From an uncultured Carboxylicivirga sp. (lineage in GTDB: Bacteria > Bacteroidota > Bacteroidia > Bacteroidales > Marinilabiliaceae): DNA of 64,000 nt. Under the pieces are notes generated by a model, which saw only the letters and a program-made list of their open reading frames with translations, did no database searches and was not told the DNA's origin. The DNA lies in assembly GCA_947491945.1 (NCBI GenBank), contig CANLLN010000006.1, positions 1-64,000 of the forward strand, in the 5' to 3' direction. Within the stretch, counting starts at the first letter, position 1, and each line of letters opens with the position of its first letter. This document shows positions 16,083 through 24,543 of the stretch, one piece after another. The position numbers and the translations under genes are program-made.

Positions 16083-16553
16083 ATGTCGGTTAATAAAGTT
16101 ATATTGTTGGGTAATGTAGGAAAAGACCCTGATGTGCGGTATTTTGAGAACGATAACGCGGTGGCTAACTTCCCCCTGGCAACTACCGAAAGGGGCTATA
16201 CTTCACGCGATGGTCAGACCGTGCCCGACCGAACCGAGTGGCATAATATAGTTGCCTGGCGCGGACTTGCCAAAATAGTAGAAAGCTATGTAAAGAAGGG
16301 GACCCCACTTTATATCGAAGGTAAAATACGCACTCGTTCATACGACGATAAGGATGGTGTGAAACGATATATGACTGAGGTTTATGCCGATAATATAGAA
16401 CTGCTGGGACGCAAGTCTGATAATCCTGCTACGTCTCAAAGTGCAGTAGGAGCTGCCTCACAGCAGGCTACTGCCCAGAGTCAGGCACCGGCTAATCCGC
16501 CGCAGGAGGACTCGTTTATGGGTGGTGACGAGACAGATGACCTGCCATTTTAA
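16083..16553 (+). CDS. ssb: Single-stranded DNA-binding protein
   Basis: The 156-residue protein has an N-terminal OB fold (about 1-105, with VNKVILLGNVGKDPDVR and the WHNIVAWRGLAK strand), a Gln/Ala/Pro-rich linker, and the acidic tail DDLPF that recruits repair and replication partners. It is first in a likely operon with gldE and gldD, an order common in Bacteroidota. Confidence 0.95.
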   Translation: MSVNKVILLGNVGKDPDVRYFENDNAVANFPLATTERGYTSRDGQTVPDRTEWHNIVAWRGLAKIVESYVKKGTPLYIEGKIRTRSYDDKDGVKRYMTEVYADNIELLGRKSDNPATSQSAVGAASQQATAQSQAPANPPQEDSFMGGDETDDLPF

Positions 16554-16579
16554 TTACGACGATCTAAAAAATATTTTGA

Positions 16580-17902
16580 TTGGAAACCGATAGTATCAGT
16601 CAGATAATTCATTCCAGCTCTCAGGGGCTGGAATTTTTACCATTCACCCTGGCTACCCTCATAGCCTTGTTAGTTAATGTATTGCTTTTGTTGCTCTCGG
16701 CATTGATTTCCGGTTCCGAGGTTGCTTTTTTCTCCCTCGAACCTGCAGATTTACAGTGCCTGAAGGAGGAGGATAGTAAAAAGAGTCGAATGGTGTTGCG
16801 GCATTTGCAAGACAAAGAAACCTTGCTGGCAACCATTCTCATCAGTAATAATTTTGTGAATGTTGCCATCGTTATACTCACTTCTTTTATTGCGGCAGCC
16901 ATTGTTGATTTTGGGGAGAACGCCACCGTTAAATTTATTTTTGAAATAATTTTCATCACGGGTCTTATCCTGTTTTTTGGCGAGATATTGCCCAAAGTGT
17001 ATGCTTCACAATATTCGCGTAAGTTCGCTGGTTTTATGGCTTATCCGCTTATGTGGTTTACGCGCCTTCTGAAGCCTTTAAGCCTTATGCTCACGCGTTC
17101 GACCAATCTGGTAAACCGGCGTATTGCCCGAAAAGTGGGGAATCTTTCCATGGATGATATTTCGCATGCGCTGGAGCTTACCGGTAGCGATATTTCTGAT
17201 GAGAAAGACATTCTGGAGGGCATCGTTAAATTTGGTAACATTGATGTGTCGGAGATTATGACGGCCCGTGTTGATGTGATTGATGTGGAAATAAAGAGTG
17301 GCTATAACAAGGTGCTGCAGGTGATCATTGATTCCGGCTATTCGCGCATTCCGGTATTTGACGAAACGCCCGATAATGTAAAAGGTATTTTGTATGTGAA
17401 AGACTTACTTTCTCACCTTGATGAAGGAGATGATTTTGAATGGCAGCAGTTGATACGCAAAGCCTACTATGTGCCGGAAACAAAGATGATCAATGACTTG
17501 CTGGAGGAGTTTCAGGCACAGAAAATACACATGGCTATTGTGGTGGATGAATATGGCGGAACAATGGGTATTGTTACGCTTGAAGATATATTAGAGGAGA
17601 TTGTGGGCGATATAAGTGATGAGCGCGATGATGATGAGGATTTCTTCACGAGCCTGCCGGATGGCTCACTGGTGTTTGAAGCCAAGGTGCTGTTAAACGA
17701 TTTCCATAAGATTACGGAAACCGATGAGGAGTTGTTTGCCGACGTAAGGGGCGAGGCCGAAACGCTGGCGGGTCTTATATTAGAGCTGCGTGGTGAGATA
17801 CCGCAAAAGAACGAAGTGGTAAAGTACGAGAATTGTATATTTACCATTGTGGCCGCCGACAATCGAAGGATTAAAAAAGTGAAGTTTGAGCTAAAGAAAT
17901 GA
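16580..17902 (+). CDS. gldE: GldE, CNNM/CBS-domain membrane protein
   Basis: A 440-residue membrane protein of the CorC/HlyC-type hemolysin family: a DUF21/CNNM region with about four membrane helices (about 20-190), a pair of CBS domains (about 205-325, including DYGGTMGIVTLEDILEEIVG) and a C-terminal CorC_HlyC domain. In gliding Bacteroidota this gene, paired with gldD, is required for gliding and T9SS function. The family otherwise transports Mg or other divalent cations. The start is TTG at 16,580, as no ATG lies in the N-terminal region. It shares an ATGA overlap with gldD. Confidence 0.88.
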   Translation: METDSISQIIHSSSQGLEFLPFTLATLIALLVNVLLLLLSALISGSEVAFFSLEPADLQCLKEEDSKKSRMVLRHLQDKETLLATILISNNFVNVAIVILTSFIAAAIVDFGENATVKFIFEIIFITGLILFFGEILPKVYASQYSRKFAGFMAYPLMWFTRLLKPLSLMLTRSTNLVNRRIARKVGNLSMDDISHALELTGSDISDEKDILEGIVKFGNIDVSEIMTARVDVIDVEIKSGYNKVLQVIIDSGYSRIPVFDETPDNVKGILYVKDLLSHLDEGDDFEWQQLIRKAYYVPETKMINDLLEEFQAQKIHMAIVVDEYGGTMGIVTLEDILEEIVGDISDERDDDEDFFTSLPDGSLVFEAKVLLNDFHKITETDEELFADVRGEAETLAGLILELRGEIPQKNEVVKYENCIFTIVAADNRRIKKVKFELKK

Positions 17903-18489
17903 GAATGACAGGAAACAAAATAAAATGGATGGGCTTGATAATAGCTGTGCTGTGCATTGTTACGGCCTGTAAACAGCAACATACTCCCAAGCCGAGGGGT
18001 TATTTTCGAATTTCTTTTCCTGAGCGGGGCTATCAGGTCTTTAATGAGGCTCATCCCTTTCGCTTTGATTATCCGAATTATGCCCACGTAGTGCGCGACA
18101 CAAGTGCCAATGCTGAGCAGCACTGGGTGAATGTTGTTTTTCCTGATTTTGACGGGCAGATACACATCAGTTATAAGGCGGTGAATAATAATTTCAATGA
18201 GCTTATGGAGGATAGCCGTAAGTTGGCTTATAAGCACACCATTAAGGCCGATGCCATTAATGAGCGAATGTTTTACAATGAAGAGCGGAAGGTTACCGGT
18301 GTTCTTTATGAGATTAGGGGAGAAGCAGCTTCGCCCTTACAGTTTTTTGCCACCGATAGCCTGCATCATTTTATCCGGGGTGCCCTTTATTTCAATGCCA
18401 TACCCAATCAGGATAGCCTGGCACCTGTAATTAATTTTGTCCATGAAGATGTGATGCATCTAATGGAAACGATACAATGGAATAACTGA
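17899..18489 (+). CDS. gldD: Gliding motility lipoprotein GldD
   Basis: A 196-residue lipoprotein; the signal peptide ends in the lipobox VTAC (Cys about residue 24). The GldD family pattern KPRGYFRISFPERGYQ follows. GldD is a component of the gliding/T9SS apparatus whose exact role is unknown. Its ATG overlaps the gldE stop codon (ATGA), so the two are translationally coupled. A second in-frame ATG at 17,905 is possible. No other gld or por genes occur in the window. Confidence 0.9.
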   Translation: MRMTGNKIKWMGLIIAVLCIVTACKQQHTPKPRGYFRISFPERGYQVFNEAHPFRFDYPNYAHVVRDTSANAEQHWVNVVFPDFDGQIHISYKAVNNNFNELMEDSRKLAYKHTIKADAINERMFYNEERKVTGVLYEIRGEAASPLQFFATDSLHHFIRGALYFNAIPNQDSLAPVINFVHEDVMHLMETIQWNN

Positions 18490-18495
18490 CTCGCC

Positions 18496-19119
18496 ATGCC
18501 ATTACATGCCTTGATTGATGATTGTCCACCACTTCAAGTGGCGGTATGGGAAATGGAGGAAAGCCTGCCTGATTTACGTAAGCTCATTGATCTGTCTGAT
18601 GAGGATCGTCAGCGGCTCGAAATGTTTAGGCTCGATCGACGCCGAAAGGAGTGGTTGAGTTGTAGGGTAGCCCTTCAGCAGATGCTTAGCGCATATCCGG
18701 CAGTGTGCTATGCCAACAGTGGTAAGCCGTCGCTGATCAACGATAGACGACATATCAGCATGTCGCACACGGCAGGCTATGCAGCGGTGTGCCTTAGTGA
18801 GCAGCCCACCGCACTCGATATTGAAATATGCTCGCCCCGCGTTGAAAAGGTGAGTACCCGCTTTGTTCATCCCGCCGAAGTGGCTTATATACCCGGAGAC
18901 AGAAGGAAAGAGTATCTGACCGTGCTGTGGTCGGCCAAAGAGACGCTCTATAAGTACTACGATGTTTATGGTGTAGTGTTTAAGGAGCAGTTTGTTATTG
19001 ATCCTTTTGAGCTGAAGGAGGCAGGTGTGTTGTCTGCGTCTTTTTATCATCAGCAGTCAGTCAGGAACTTAAAGCTTTATTATAAGTTCACAGGGGATTA
19101 TACCCTGGTATATTGCTAA
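18496..19119 (+). CDS. 4'-phosphopantetheinyl transferase superfamily protein
   Basis: It transfers phosphopantetheine from CoA to a carrier-protein serine. The 207-residue protein is of Sfp-like two-half architecture, with the motif ISMSHTAGYAAVCL, the metal-binding ALDIEICSPRVEKV and the diagnostic WSAKETLYKYY. It follows gldD by 6 nt. The carrier protein it serves is not in the window. In Bacteroidota the Sfp-like copy may act on fatty-acid ACP or on secondary-metabolite carriers; this cannot be decided here. Confidence 0.85.
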   Translation: MPLHALIDDCPPLQVAVWEMEESLPDLRKLIDLSDEDRQRLEMFRLDRRRKEWLSCRVALQQMLSAYPAVCYANSGKPSLINDRRHISMSHTAGYAAVCLSEQPTALDIEICSPRVEKVSTRFVHPAEVAYIPGDRRKEYLTVLWSAKETLYKYYDVYGVVFKEQFVIDPFELKEAGVLSASFYHQQSVRNLKLYYKFTGDYTLVYC

Positions 19120-19129
19120 TTGATTAATC

Positions 19130-19867
19130 ATGATTTACGAACAGATATATAAGCCTTACCGGAAGGGGCATAAGCAGCTGGCCTTTCTCATCGATCCCGA
19201 TAAGTTTCCCTTGCATCAGATGGCTAGCCTTAAGCCTTTGTTGGATGAGGCAAAGCCTGATTTGATATTGGTGGGAGGAAGTCTGGTAAGTGTGGATACG
19301 GGAGATTTTATTTGTGCGCTAAAAAAGCACATTGATCTGCCGGTTATTCTCTATCCCGGATCGTCGTTGCAGGTTTGTAAGGAGGTGGATGCCATCATTT
19401 TTTTGTCTTTACTATCGGGGCGCAATCCCGAATTTCTCATTAGTCACCATGTAACGGCTGCTCCTTTGATCAAAGCCCATGGGATAGAGGCCATACCTAC
19501 GGGTTATTTGCTGGTGGATGGTGGTAAACCCACATCGGTACAATACATTAGTCAGACACAGCCCATACCGAAGGATAAAAATGATATTGCCGTGGCTACT
19601 GCGCTGGCGGGTCAATACCTGGGTATGAAACTCATTTATATGGATGCCGGTAGTGGAGCAGTATCCCCCATTCAGCCGGCTATGATTGCCCAAGTGCATG
19701 AAGCCCTGGATATACCCCTGATGGTAGGGGGCGGTATTACCACTACAGACGGTGTTGAGAAGGCTTTTGAGGCCGGTGCTGATCTGGTGGTGGTGGGCAA
19801 TGTGCTGGAAAAGGATTTATCCTTGCTCCGTGATTTTTGCGCCGTTAGACAATGTTTTAATAAATAA
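19130..19867 (+). CDS. pcrB: Geranylgeranylglyceryl/heptaprenylglyceryl phosphate synthase (PcrB/GGGPS family)
   Basis: A prenyltransferase that links a polyprenyl diphosphate to sn-glycerol 1-phosphate. The 245-residue TIM barrel has LILVGGSLVS, LPVILYPGS, IYMDAGSGA and PLMVGGGIT, the phosphate- and substrate-binding loops of GGGPS. It occurs in many Bacteroidota, where it belongs to the bacterial group-II enzymes; its lipid product in this phylum is not settled. It overlaps the convergent phosphatase-like gene by 11 bp at the 3' ends. Confidence 0.9.
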   Translation: MIYEQIYKPYRKGHKQLAFLIDPDKFPLHQMASLKPLLDEAKPDLILVGGSLVSVDTGDFICALKKHIDLPVILYPGSSLQVCKEVDAIIFLSLLSGRNPEFLISHHVTAAPLIKAHGIEAIPTGYLLVDGGKPTSVQYISQTQPIPKDKNDIAVATALAGQYLGMKLIYMDAGSGAVSPIQPAMIAQVHEALDIPLMVGGGITTTDGVEKAFEAGADLVVVGNVLEKDLSLLRDFCAVRQCFNK

Positions 19868-21470
19868 GGTTGGGCAATGGTTCTCCCTCGCAGCCATTGG
19901 GAAAAGGGATCTCCAGAAAGGAGCATACGGTTGGTGCAAAGCGTGTCATGGATATGGCCTGATAAACATCCTGAGGGTTAATTTTCCAGCCATAAAAAAT
20001 CAATGGCAAGTAGGCAGCACTCCAGTTGCGCTTGATGCGTCGTCCATCCGACAGTTCTTCGTACCAGCCCGGCTGTACCTTAATGGCGATGTCGCCCGAT
20101 CGATCAGGATGGTAGTTGTGTTTTAGACTGTTATAAGAGCTTATGTTAGCTGCGGTGTATTGTAGTTGTGTAAGGGGTATGGCATAAGTCACACCCTGCA
20201 TGTCGCTAAGGAAGCGAGCCGCCTCTTTTTTCATCTCTTCCCGATTAACTTTTCGCTCGGCGATCAAGTCATGATTCAGGTAGATCTGACCGTCATTGTA
20301 GGTCATCACCCATTTGCCTTGTCCATATTTGGCCATGAGGAAAAGATTGGCCAGTGAGGCTGCTTTATCGCCACTAAATAAACCGGTGGGTATATTCTGT
20401 TTGATGATATCCTCCATAGGCTTGATCGGTGCTGATACCGAAGTAAGAGCTACTAATGTATTTTCCAGACCCACCTCCTGGTCGATATTTTTCAGTAGAT
20501 TGGCAATCTCCTCATCCAGGCGCATCAGCATGTCCTGCGTTTCGGCATCGAATCCTCCCTGTAGTTTACCATGTACCGTGCGTGCCGTAAAATGCAGGGT
20601 AAGAACATCGGTAACCGGCCCTTTTCCCAATTCCTCATTGATAATTTGGGCCATGGCAAAGTCGCGTATCAGCTTGTTTCCATAGGGCGAATGAATAACC
20701 GGAATGTAGGCACCTACTCCTTCTTGTTTATCAAGGGTATATAAAAAAGGCTTGGCATTGGCGCGTTGATCGCTGAAATATCGCATCTGGTGGTACTGTC
20801 TCAGGTCTTTCAGAGGTCCCCAGGTGCGGCTGCTGTAGGTTTGCAGTAACTGTTTGTCATTGAATTGCTGAACCCACTCAGGAGCTTTCAGGCTGCTGTC
20901 TTGTGGACTGATTAGCTGTATGTCTCCGTGGTGAGGGTTGACACGGTAGAGGTAATCGGGTGCATGACCACCGCTCCATACAAGGTGGCTGGGGTTAATG
21001 CCGATGACTGATATACGTGCCCGTTGGTTGTACATCCATTTTAGCTCGTCGCTAATGGTGGATGTTTGCAATAGCCGAGCCGAAGGTTGTTGCCGGGGCG
21101 TGTCGGGTAAGGGGTTGATTTCGCCGTAGGCTGCATTGATTTCTTTTTTGCGCACCCGGTCGTACCACCAGTCGGATACAATGCCATGAGTGGCCGGATG
21201 GCACCCTGTTGACAGTGTGGCCAGGTTAGTGCCAAAATAACTGGAGGCAGAGGTGTAGGCTGCATTGCGATAGAAAGCTCCCCCGTTGATAAGACGATTA
21301 AATCCGTTGTCGGAAAACTGATCACGAAAAGCTACAATCTGCTCGGTGCTCAATTGATCAACTAAAATGAACACCACCAACTTGGGGCGTGAAGAGGCCA
21401 CTTTTTGACTTTGGCCGGCATGTGCAATTGAAAGTAACAGGATGAAGAAGAGTACAGCTTTTTTAATCAT
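19857..21470 (-). CDS. Alkaline-phosphatase-superfamily protein, probably catalytically degenerate
   Basis: A 537-residue exported protein (signal peptide about 1-22, ending AHAGQSQ). The fold matches the PafA-type phosphatase family of Bacteroidota: KLVVFILVDQLSTEQI at the N-terminus, TGCHPATHGIVSDWWYD, and a C-terminal LPLIFYGWKI. The normal metal ligands appear lost: the TADHG motif reads TSVSAP, the second-site Asp in the TDxxGH region is Ala, and the His before VPLIFYG is absent. The start at 21,470 is chosen because a TATATTTG promoter lies 20 nt upstream, within the longer ORF. Confidence 0.8.
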   Translation of the reverse strand: MIKKAVLFFILLLSIAHAGQSQKVASSRPKLVVFILVDQLSTEQIVAFRDQFSDNGFNRLINGGAFYRNAAYTSASSYFGTNLATLSTGCHPATHGIVSDWWYDRVRKKEINAAYGEINPLPDTPRQQPSARLLQTSTISDELKWMYNQRARISVIGINPSHLVWSGGHAPDYLYRVNPHHGDIQLISPQDSSLKAPEWVQQFNDKQLLQTYSSRTWGPLKDLRQYHQMRYFSDQRANAKPFLYTLDKQEGVGAYIPVIHSPYGNKLIRDFAMAQIINEELGKGPVTDVLTLHFTARTVHGKLQGGFDAETQDMLMRLDEEIANLLKNIDQEVGLENTLVALTSVSAPIKPMEDIIKQNIPTGLFSGDKAASLANLFLMAKYGQGKWVMTYNDGQIYLNHDLIAERKVNREEMKKEAARFLSDMQGVTYAIPLTQLQYTAANISSYNSLKHNYHPDRSGDIAIKVQPGWYEELSDGRRIKRNWSAAYLPLIFYGWKINPQDVYQAISMTRFAPTVCSFLEIPFPNGCEGEPLPNLIY

Positions 21471-21489
21471 ATCTACCATGTTGGGAGGC

Positions 21490-21497
21490 CAAATATA
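21490..21497 (-). promoter_or_regulatory. -7 element (TATATTTG) of the phosphatase-like gene
   Basis: Exact TAnnTTTG match on the minus strand, 20 nt before the preferred ATG 21,470. It excludes the upstream in-frame ATG at 21,545. Confidence 0.55.
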
Positions 21498-21560
21498 GCT
21501 ATGATAGGCAATATGAGCAAGCTGTTGTGCCTGGGTTGTTTTCATTAATATGGAGTTGCG

Positions 21561-21923
21561 CTATCCGTTGTTGTCCTGTTTCGCATGCTGGTAGATAAGT
21601 ACTTCGGCCGATTCGCTGAAAATGATACCGCCGGCATTGGCCTTTTCCAGCAGCTTGGCCGCAATTTCAGCGAAGCTATTGATGCGTTCTTCCCGATCCA
21701 CTAATTCAATGATGATTGGTGTCTCCTGCGACAGTGAAAAAACTTTACTGTCGTTGATCAGGCTGTTGGCACCATACGATATTAGCCCTTTGGTGACGGT
21801 GACACCTGCCATCTTATATTTTTTGGCAGCGAAAACGATGGCTTCAAATAAGGGGCGTTGATACACCCTGTCATCCTCGCCGATAATTATCTTTAATTTC
21901 TTTGCTTCTCCTTCTATTATCAT
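21561..21923 (-). CDS. DUF190 family protein
   Basis: A 120-residue soluble protein with the DUF190 pattern: LKIIIGEDDRVYQRPLFEAIV, then GVTVTKGLISYG, then IIIELVDREERI. The fold resembles PII-like trimers. The family often sits beside crcB fluoride channel genes, but none is present here. Function is unknown. It lies about 90 bp upstream of the phosphatase-like gene, which has its own promoter. Confidence 0.82.
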   Translation of the reverse strand: MIIEGEAKKLKIIIGEDDRVYQRPLFEAIVFAAKKYKMAGVTVTKGLISYGANSLINDSKVFSLSQETPIIIELVDREERINSFAEIAAKLLEKANAGGIIFSESAEVLIYQHAKQDNNG

Positions 21924-22251
21924 TGCGCGAGGTTTTTAATGTATTGACATGGGGTAAAAGTTTGATTTAGCCTGTCAGGACGCCTCTGTCGGGTCATTTC
22001 AATTAAACTGGTGAATAAGCAAATTACGGATATTAGCTTTCAATTTCAACCTTGTGCCTGTATAGAGGTGGGGGAGTGCCGCTTCATCCCCATGCAATCT
22101 TTGCTCAACCGGCAGCAGATGTGGGCACCGTAAAAAGAGGGAAATGCCTGTTTTGTTTGACCTTAATGACTTGCATGTTATGCAAATATTACTAATTTTA
22201 CAGATACCCATATTTTACCTAAAATAATTACAAACTCTTAAATTAAGCTTT
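21924..22251. other. 328-bp intergenic region upstream of EF-G2, with a dyad
   Basis: No gene is visible. The only clear structure is the perfect dyad TTGCAT-GTT-ATGCAA (22,171-22,185), about 67 bp upstream of the EF-G2 start. A TAATTTTA near-match to the -7 consensus lies between the dyad and the start codon. The dyad may be an operator. Confidence 0.3.
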
Positions 22252-24408
22252 ATGAAAGTTTACCAAGCTGATCAAATAAAAAATCTGGCGCTGCTCGGTG
22301 GTAGCGGCTCGGGTAAAACCACCCTCGCCGAAGCAATGCTTTACGAAGGCGGTGTCATCAAACGTCGTGGCGACGTTGAGAGTAAGAATACAGTAGCAGA
22401 TTATAACCGGGTGGAGCATGAATATGGTTACTCGGTTTTTTCGTCTGTACTGTTTACCGAGTACTTAGAAAAAAAATTCAATATCATCGATTGTCCCGGA
22501 TCAGATGATTTTATAAATGGTGCCATTACCTCTTTAAATGTTACCGATACGGCCTTGATGGTGCTGAATGCTACGCAGGGAGTTGAAGTGGGTACCGAAA
22601 ACCTGTTTCGATATACGGAGGAATATAATAAGCCCGTGATTTTTGTTGTGAATCAGCTTGATCATGAAAAGGCTAATTTTGACCAGACCATGGATAGTGC
22701 TGCTGAAGCCTTTGGTAGCAAGGTGGTTATTGTTCAGTATCCTGTTAACGTAGGTCCTGGCTTTAATGCCGTTATCGATGTGTTGAAGATGAAAATGTAT
22801 CAGTGGGGTGCCGATGGAGGCGAGCCACAGATACTGGATATACCGGCCGATCAAAAAGAACGAGCCGATGAGTTACATAATGCCTTGGTAGAAGCGGCTG
22901 CTGAAAATGATGAATCTTTGATGGAGCTTTATTTTGAAGAGGGAACACTTAATGAAGATCAAATGCGACAGGGTATCCGCAAGGGGCTGATCGGCCGTGA
23001 TATGTTTCCTGTCTTCTGTGTGTCGGCCAAAAAAGATATGGGGGGTCGTCGTTTAATGGAGTTTCTGGGTAATGTGGTGCCCAACGTATCGCAGATGCCC
23101 GTGCCGGTCGCCAGCGATGGTACTGAAGTGCCTTACGATGTAAATGGCCCCACTTCCTTATTTGTTTTTAAAACCAGTATTGAACCTCACCTGGGTGAGG
23201 TGTCCTATTTTAAGGTGATGTCGGGACAGGTAGAGGAAGGCATGGACCTTATTAATGTGAATCGTAAGGCCAAGGAGCGCATTGCTCAGTTGTATTGTGT
23301 AGCCGGTAACAATCGCCATAAGGTGGACAAGTTAGTGGCCGGTGATATTGGTGCTACCGTAAAGCTTAAAGAGACGCATACCAATCATACATTAAATAGC
23401 AAAGGCACAGACTTTATGTTTGATGCCATAAAATATCCTAACCCTAAATATCGCACGGCCATCCGTGCAGTCAACGAGAGCGATGAAGAAAAGCTGGGTG
23501 AAATCCTGCAGCGCATGCACGAGGAAGACCCAACCATCAGCGTTGAGTATTCGAAAGAATTGAAACAGATTATTGTGCATGGCATGGGCGAGTTCCATCT
23601 TAACACCATGAAATGGCGCATCGAGCATAACGATAAGATTGAGGTGGAGTTCCTGACGCCCCGAATCCCCTATCGTGAAACCATTACCAAAGTGGCACGT
23701 GCCGATTATCGCCACAAGAAGCAATCAGGTGGCTCCGGTCAGTTTGGTGAGGTGCACATGATTATTGAACCCTTCTACGAGGATATGCCAACCCCCGGTT
23801 CCATGAAGATTGATGGGCAGGAGATTAAGTTGAATGTGAAAGGTTCGGAAGAGCACAAACTCCCCTGGGGAGGTAAACTTATTTACAACAACTGTATTGT
23901 TGGTGGCGCCATCGATGCTCGTTTTATGCCGGCTATTCTAAAAGGTATTATGGAAAAGATGGAAGAAGGGCCACTCACCGGTTCTTATGCGCGCGATATT
24001 CGTGTGTGGGTGTACGATGGTAAGATGCACCAGGTGGATTCTAACGAGATATCTTTTAAGTTGGCCGGTCGTCATGCCTTTAGTGACGCTTTTAAAAATG
24101 CAGGGCCTAAAATTCTGGAACCTGTTTACAACGTGGAGGTGAAGGTACCCAGCGATCGCATGGGTGATGTGATGAGTGATTTACAAGGACGTCGTGCCAT
24201 GATTGAAGGCATGTCCAGCGAAAAGGGCTTTGAGGTGATTAAAGCCAAAGTGCCCCTGAAGGAGATGAATAAGTACTCAACATCCCTAAGTAGTATCACC
24301 GGAGGCCGTGCTTTTTATACCATGGAGTTTGCTCAATATGATAAGGTGCCACCCGAAATTCAGGTGGAGCTAATGAAAGCCTTCGAAAAAGAACAGCAGG
24401 AGGCATAA
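22252..24408 (+). CDS. Elongation factor G paralogue (EF-G2)
   Basis: A 718-residue translation factor with all five EF-G domains and P-loop GGSGSGKTT (residues 16-24). It differs from canonical EF-G: the G3 motif is DCPGSDDF (80-87) with Ser84 where the catalytic His of DTPGH normally sits, and the switch I RGITI motif is absent. G4 is NQLD (134-137). The MKVYQ...IKNLALLG start is typical of the Bacteroidota EF-G2 group, for which translocation with little or no GTPase activity has been described in Bacteroides. It is monocistronic, with a strong terminator. Confidence 0.9.
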   Translation: MKVYQADQIKNLALLGGSGSGKTTLAEAMLYEGGVIKRRGDVESKNTVADYNRVEHEYGYSVFSSVLFTEYLEKKFNIIDCPGSDDFINGAITSLNVTDTALMVLNATQGVEVGTENLFRYTEEYNKPVIFVVNQLDHEKANFDQTMDSAAEAFGSKVVIVQYPVNVGPGFNAVIDVLKMKMYQWGADGGEPQILDIPADQKERADELHNALVEAAAENDESLMELYFEEGTLNEDQMRQGIRKGLIGRDMFPVFCVSAKKDMGGRRLMEFLGNVVPNVSQMPVPVASDGTEVPYDVNGPTSLFVFKTSIEPHLGEVSYFKVMSGQVEEGMDLINVNRKAKERIAQLYCVAGNNRHKVDKLVAGDIGATVKLKETHTNHTLNSKGTDFMFDAIKYPNPKYRTAIRAVNESDEEKLGEILQRMHEEDPTISVEYSKELKQIIVHGMGEFHLNTMKWRIEHNDKIEVEFLTPRIPYRETITKVARADYRHKKQSGGSGQFGEVHMIIEPFYEDMPTPGSMKIDGQEIKLNVKGSEEHKLPWGGKLIYNNCIVGGAIDARFMPAILKGIMEKMEEGPLTGSYARDIRVWVYDGKMHQVDSNEISFKLAGRHAFSDAFKNAGPKILEPVYNVEVKVPSDRMGDVMSDLQGRRAMIEGMSSEKGFEVIKAKVPLKEMNKYSTSLSSITGGRAFYTMEFAQYDKVPPEIQVELMKAFEKEQQEA

Positions 24409-24432
24409 GCTGATATTAATGGAATATAAAAT

Positions 24433-24475
24433 AAGCCCCTTCTTTCCTTATGATTCTGGAGAGAAGGGGTTTTCT
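24433..24475 (+). terminator. Intrinsic terminator of EF-G2
   Basis: Stem AAGCCCCTTCTTTCC / GGAGAGAAGGGGTTT (24,433-24,447 with 24,458-24,472), with G-T wobbles, followed by a short T stretch. Confidence 0.8.
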
Positions 24476-24543
24476 ATTGCTCGTACGTCCTAATGGGTCA
24501 GTATGTCTCAGCCTGAGTAGCCGATCGTTTATGTTTATACAGC

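Noticed and set aside
17512-18237. 241-residue antisense ORF across gldE and gldD
   Set aside because: Covers two well-supported coupled genes on the opposite strand; its composition (Ser/Ile-rich) is typical of a shadow frame.
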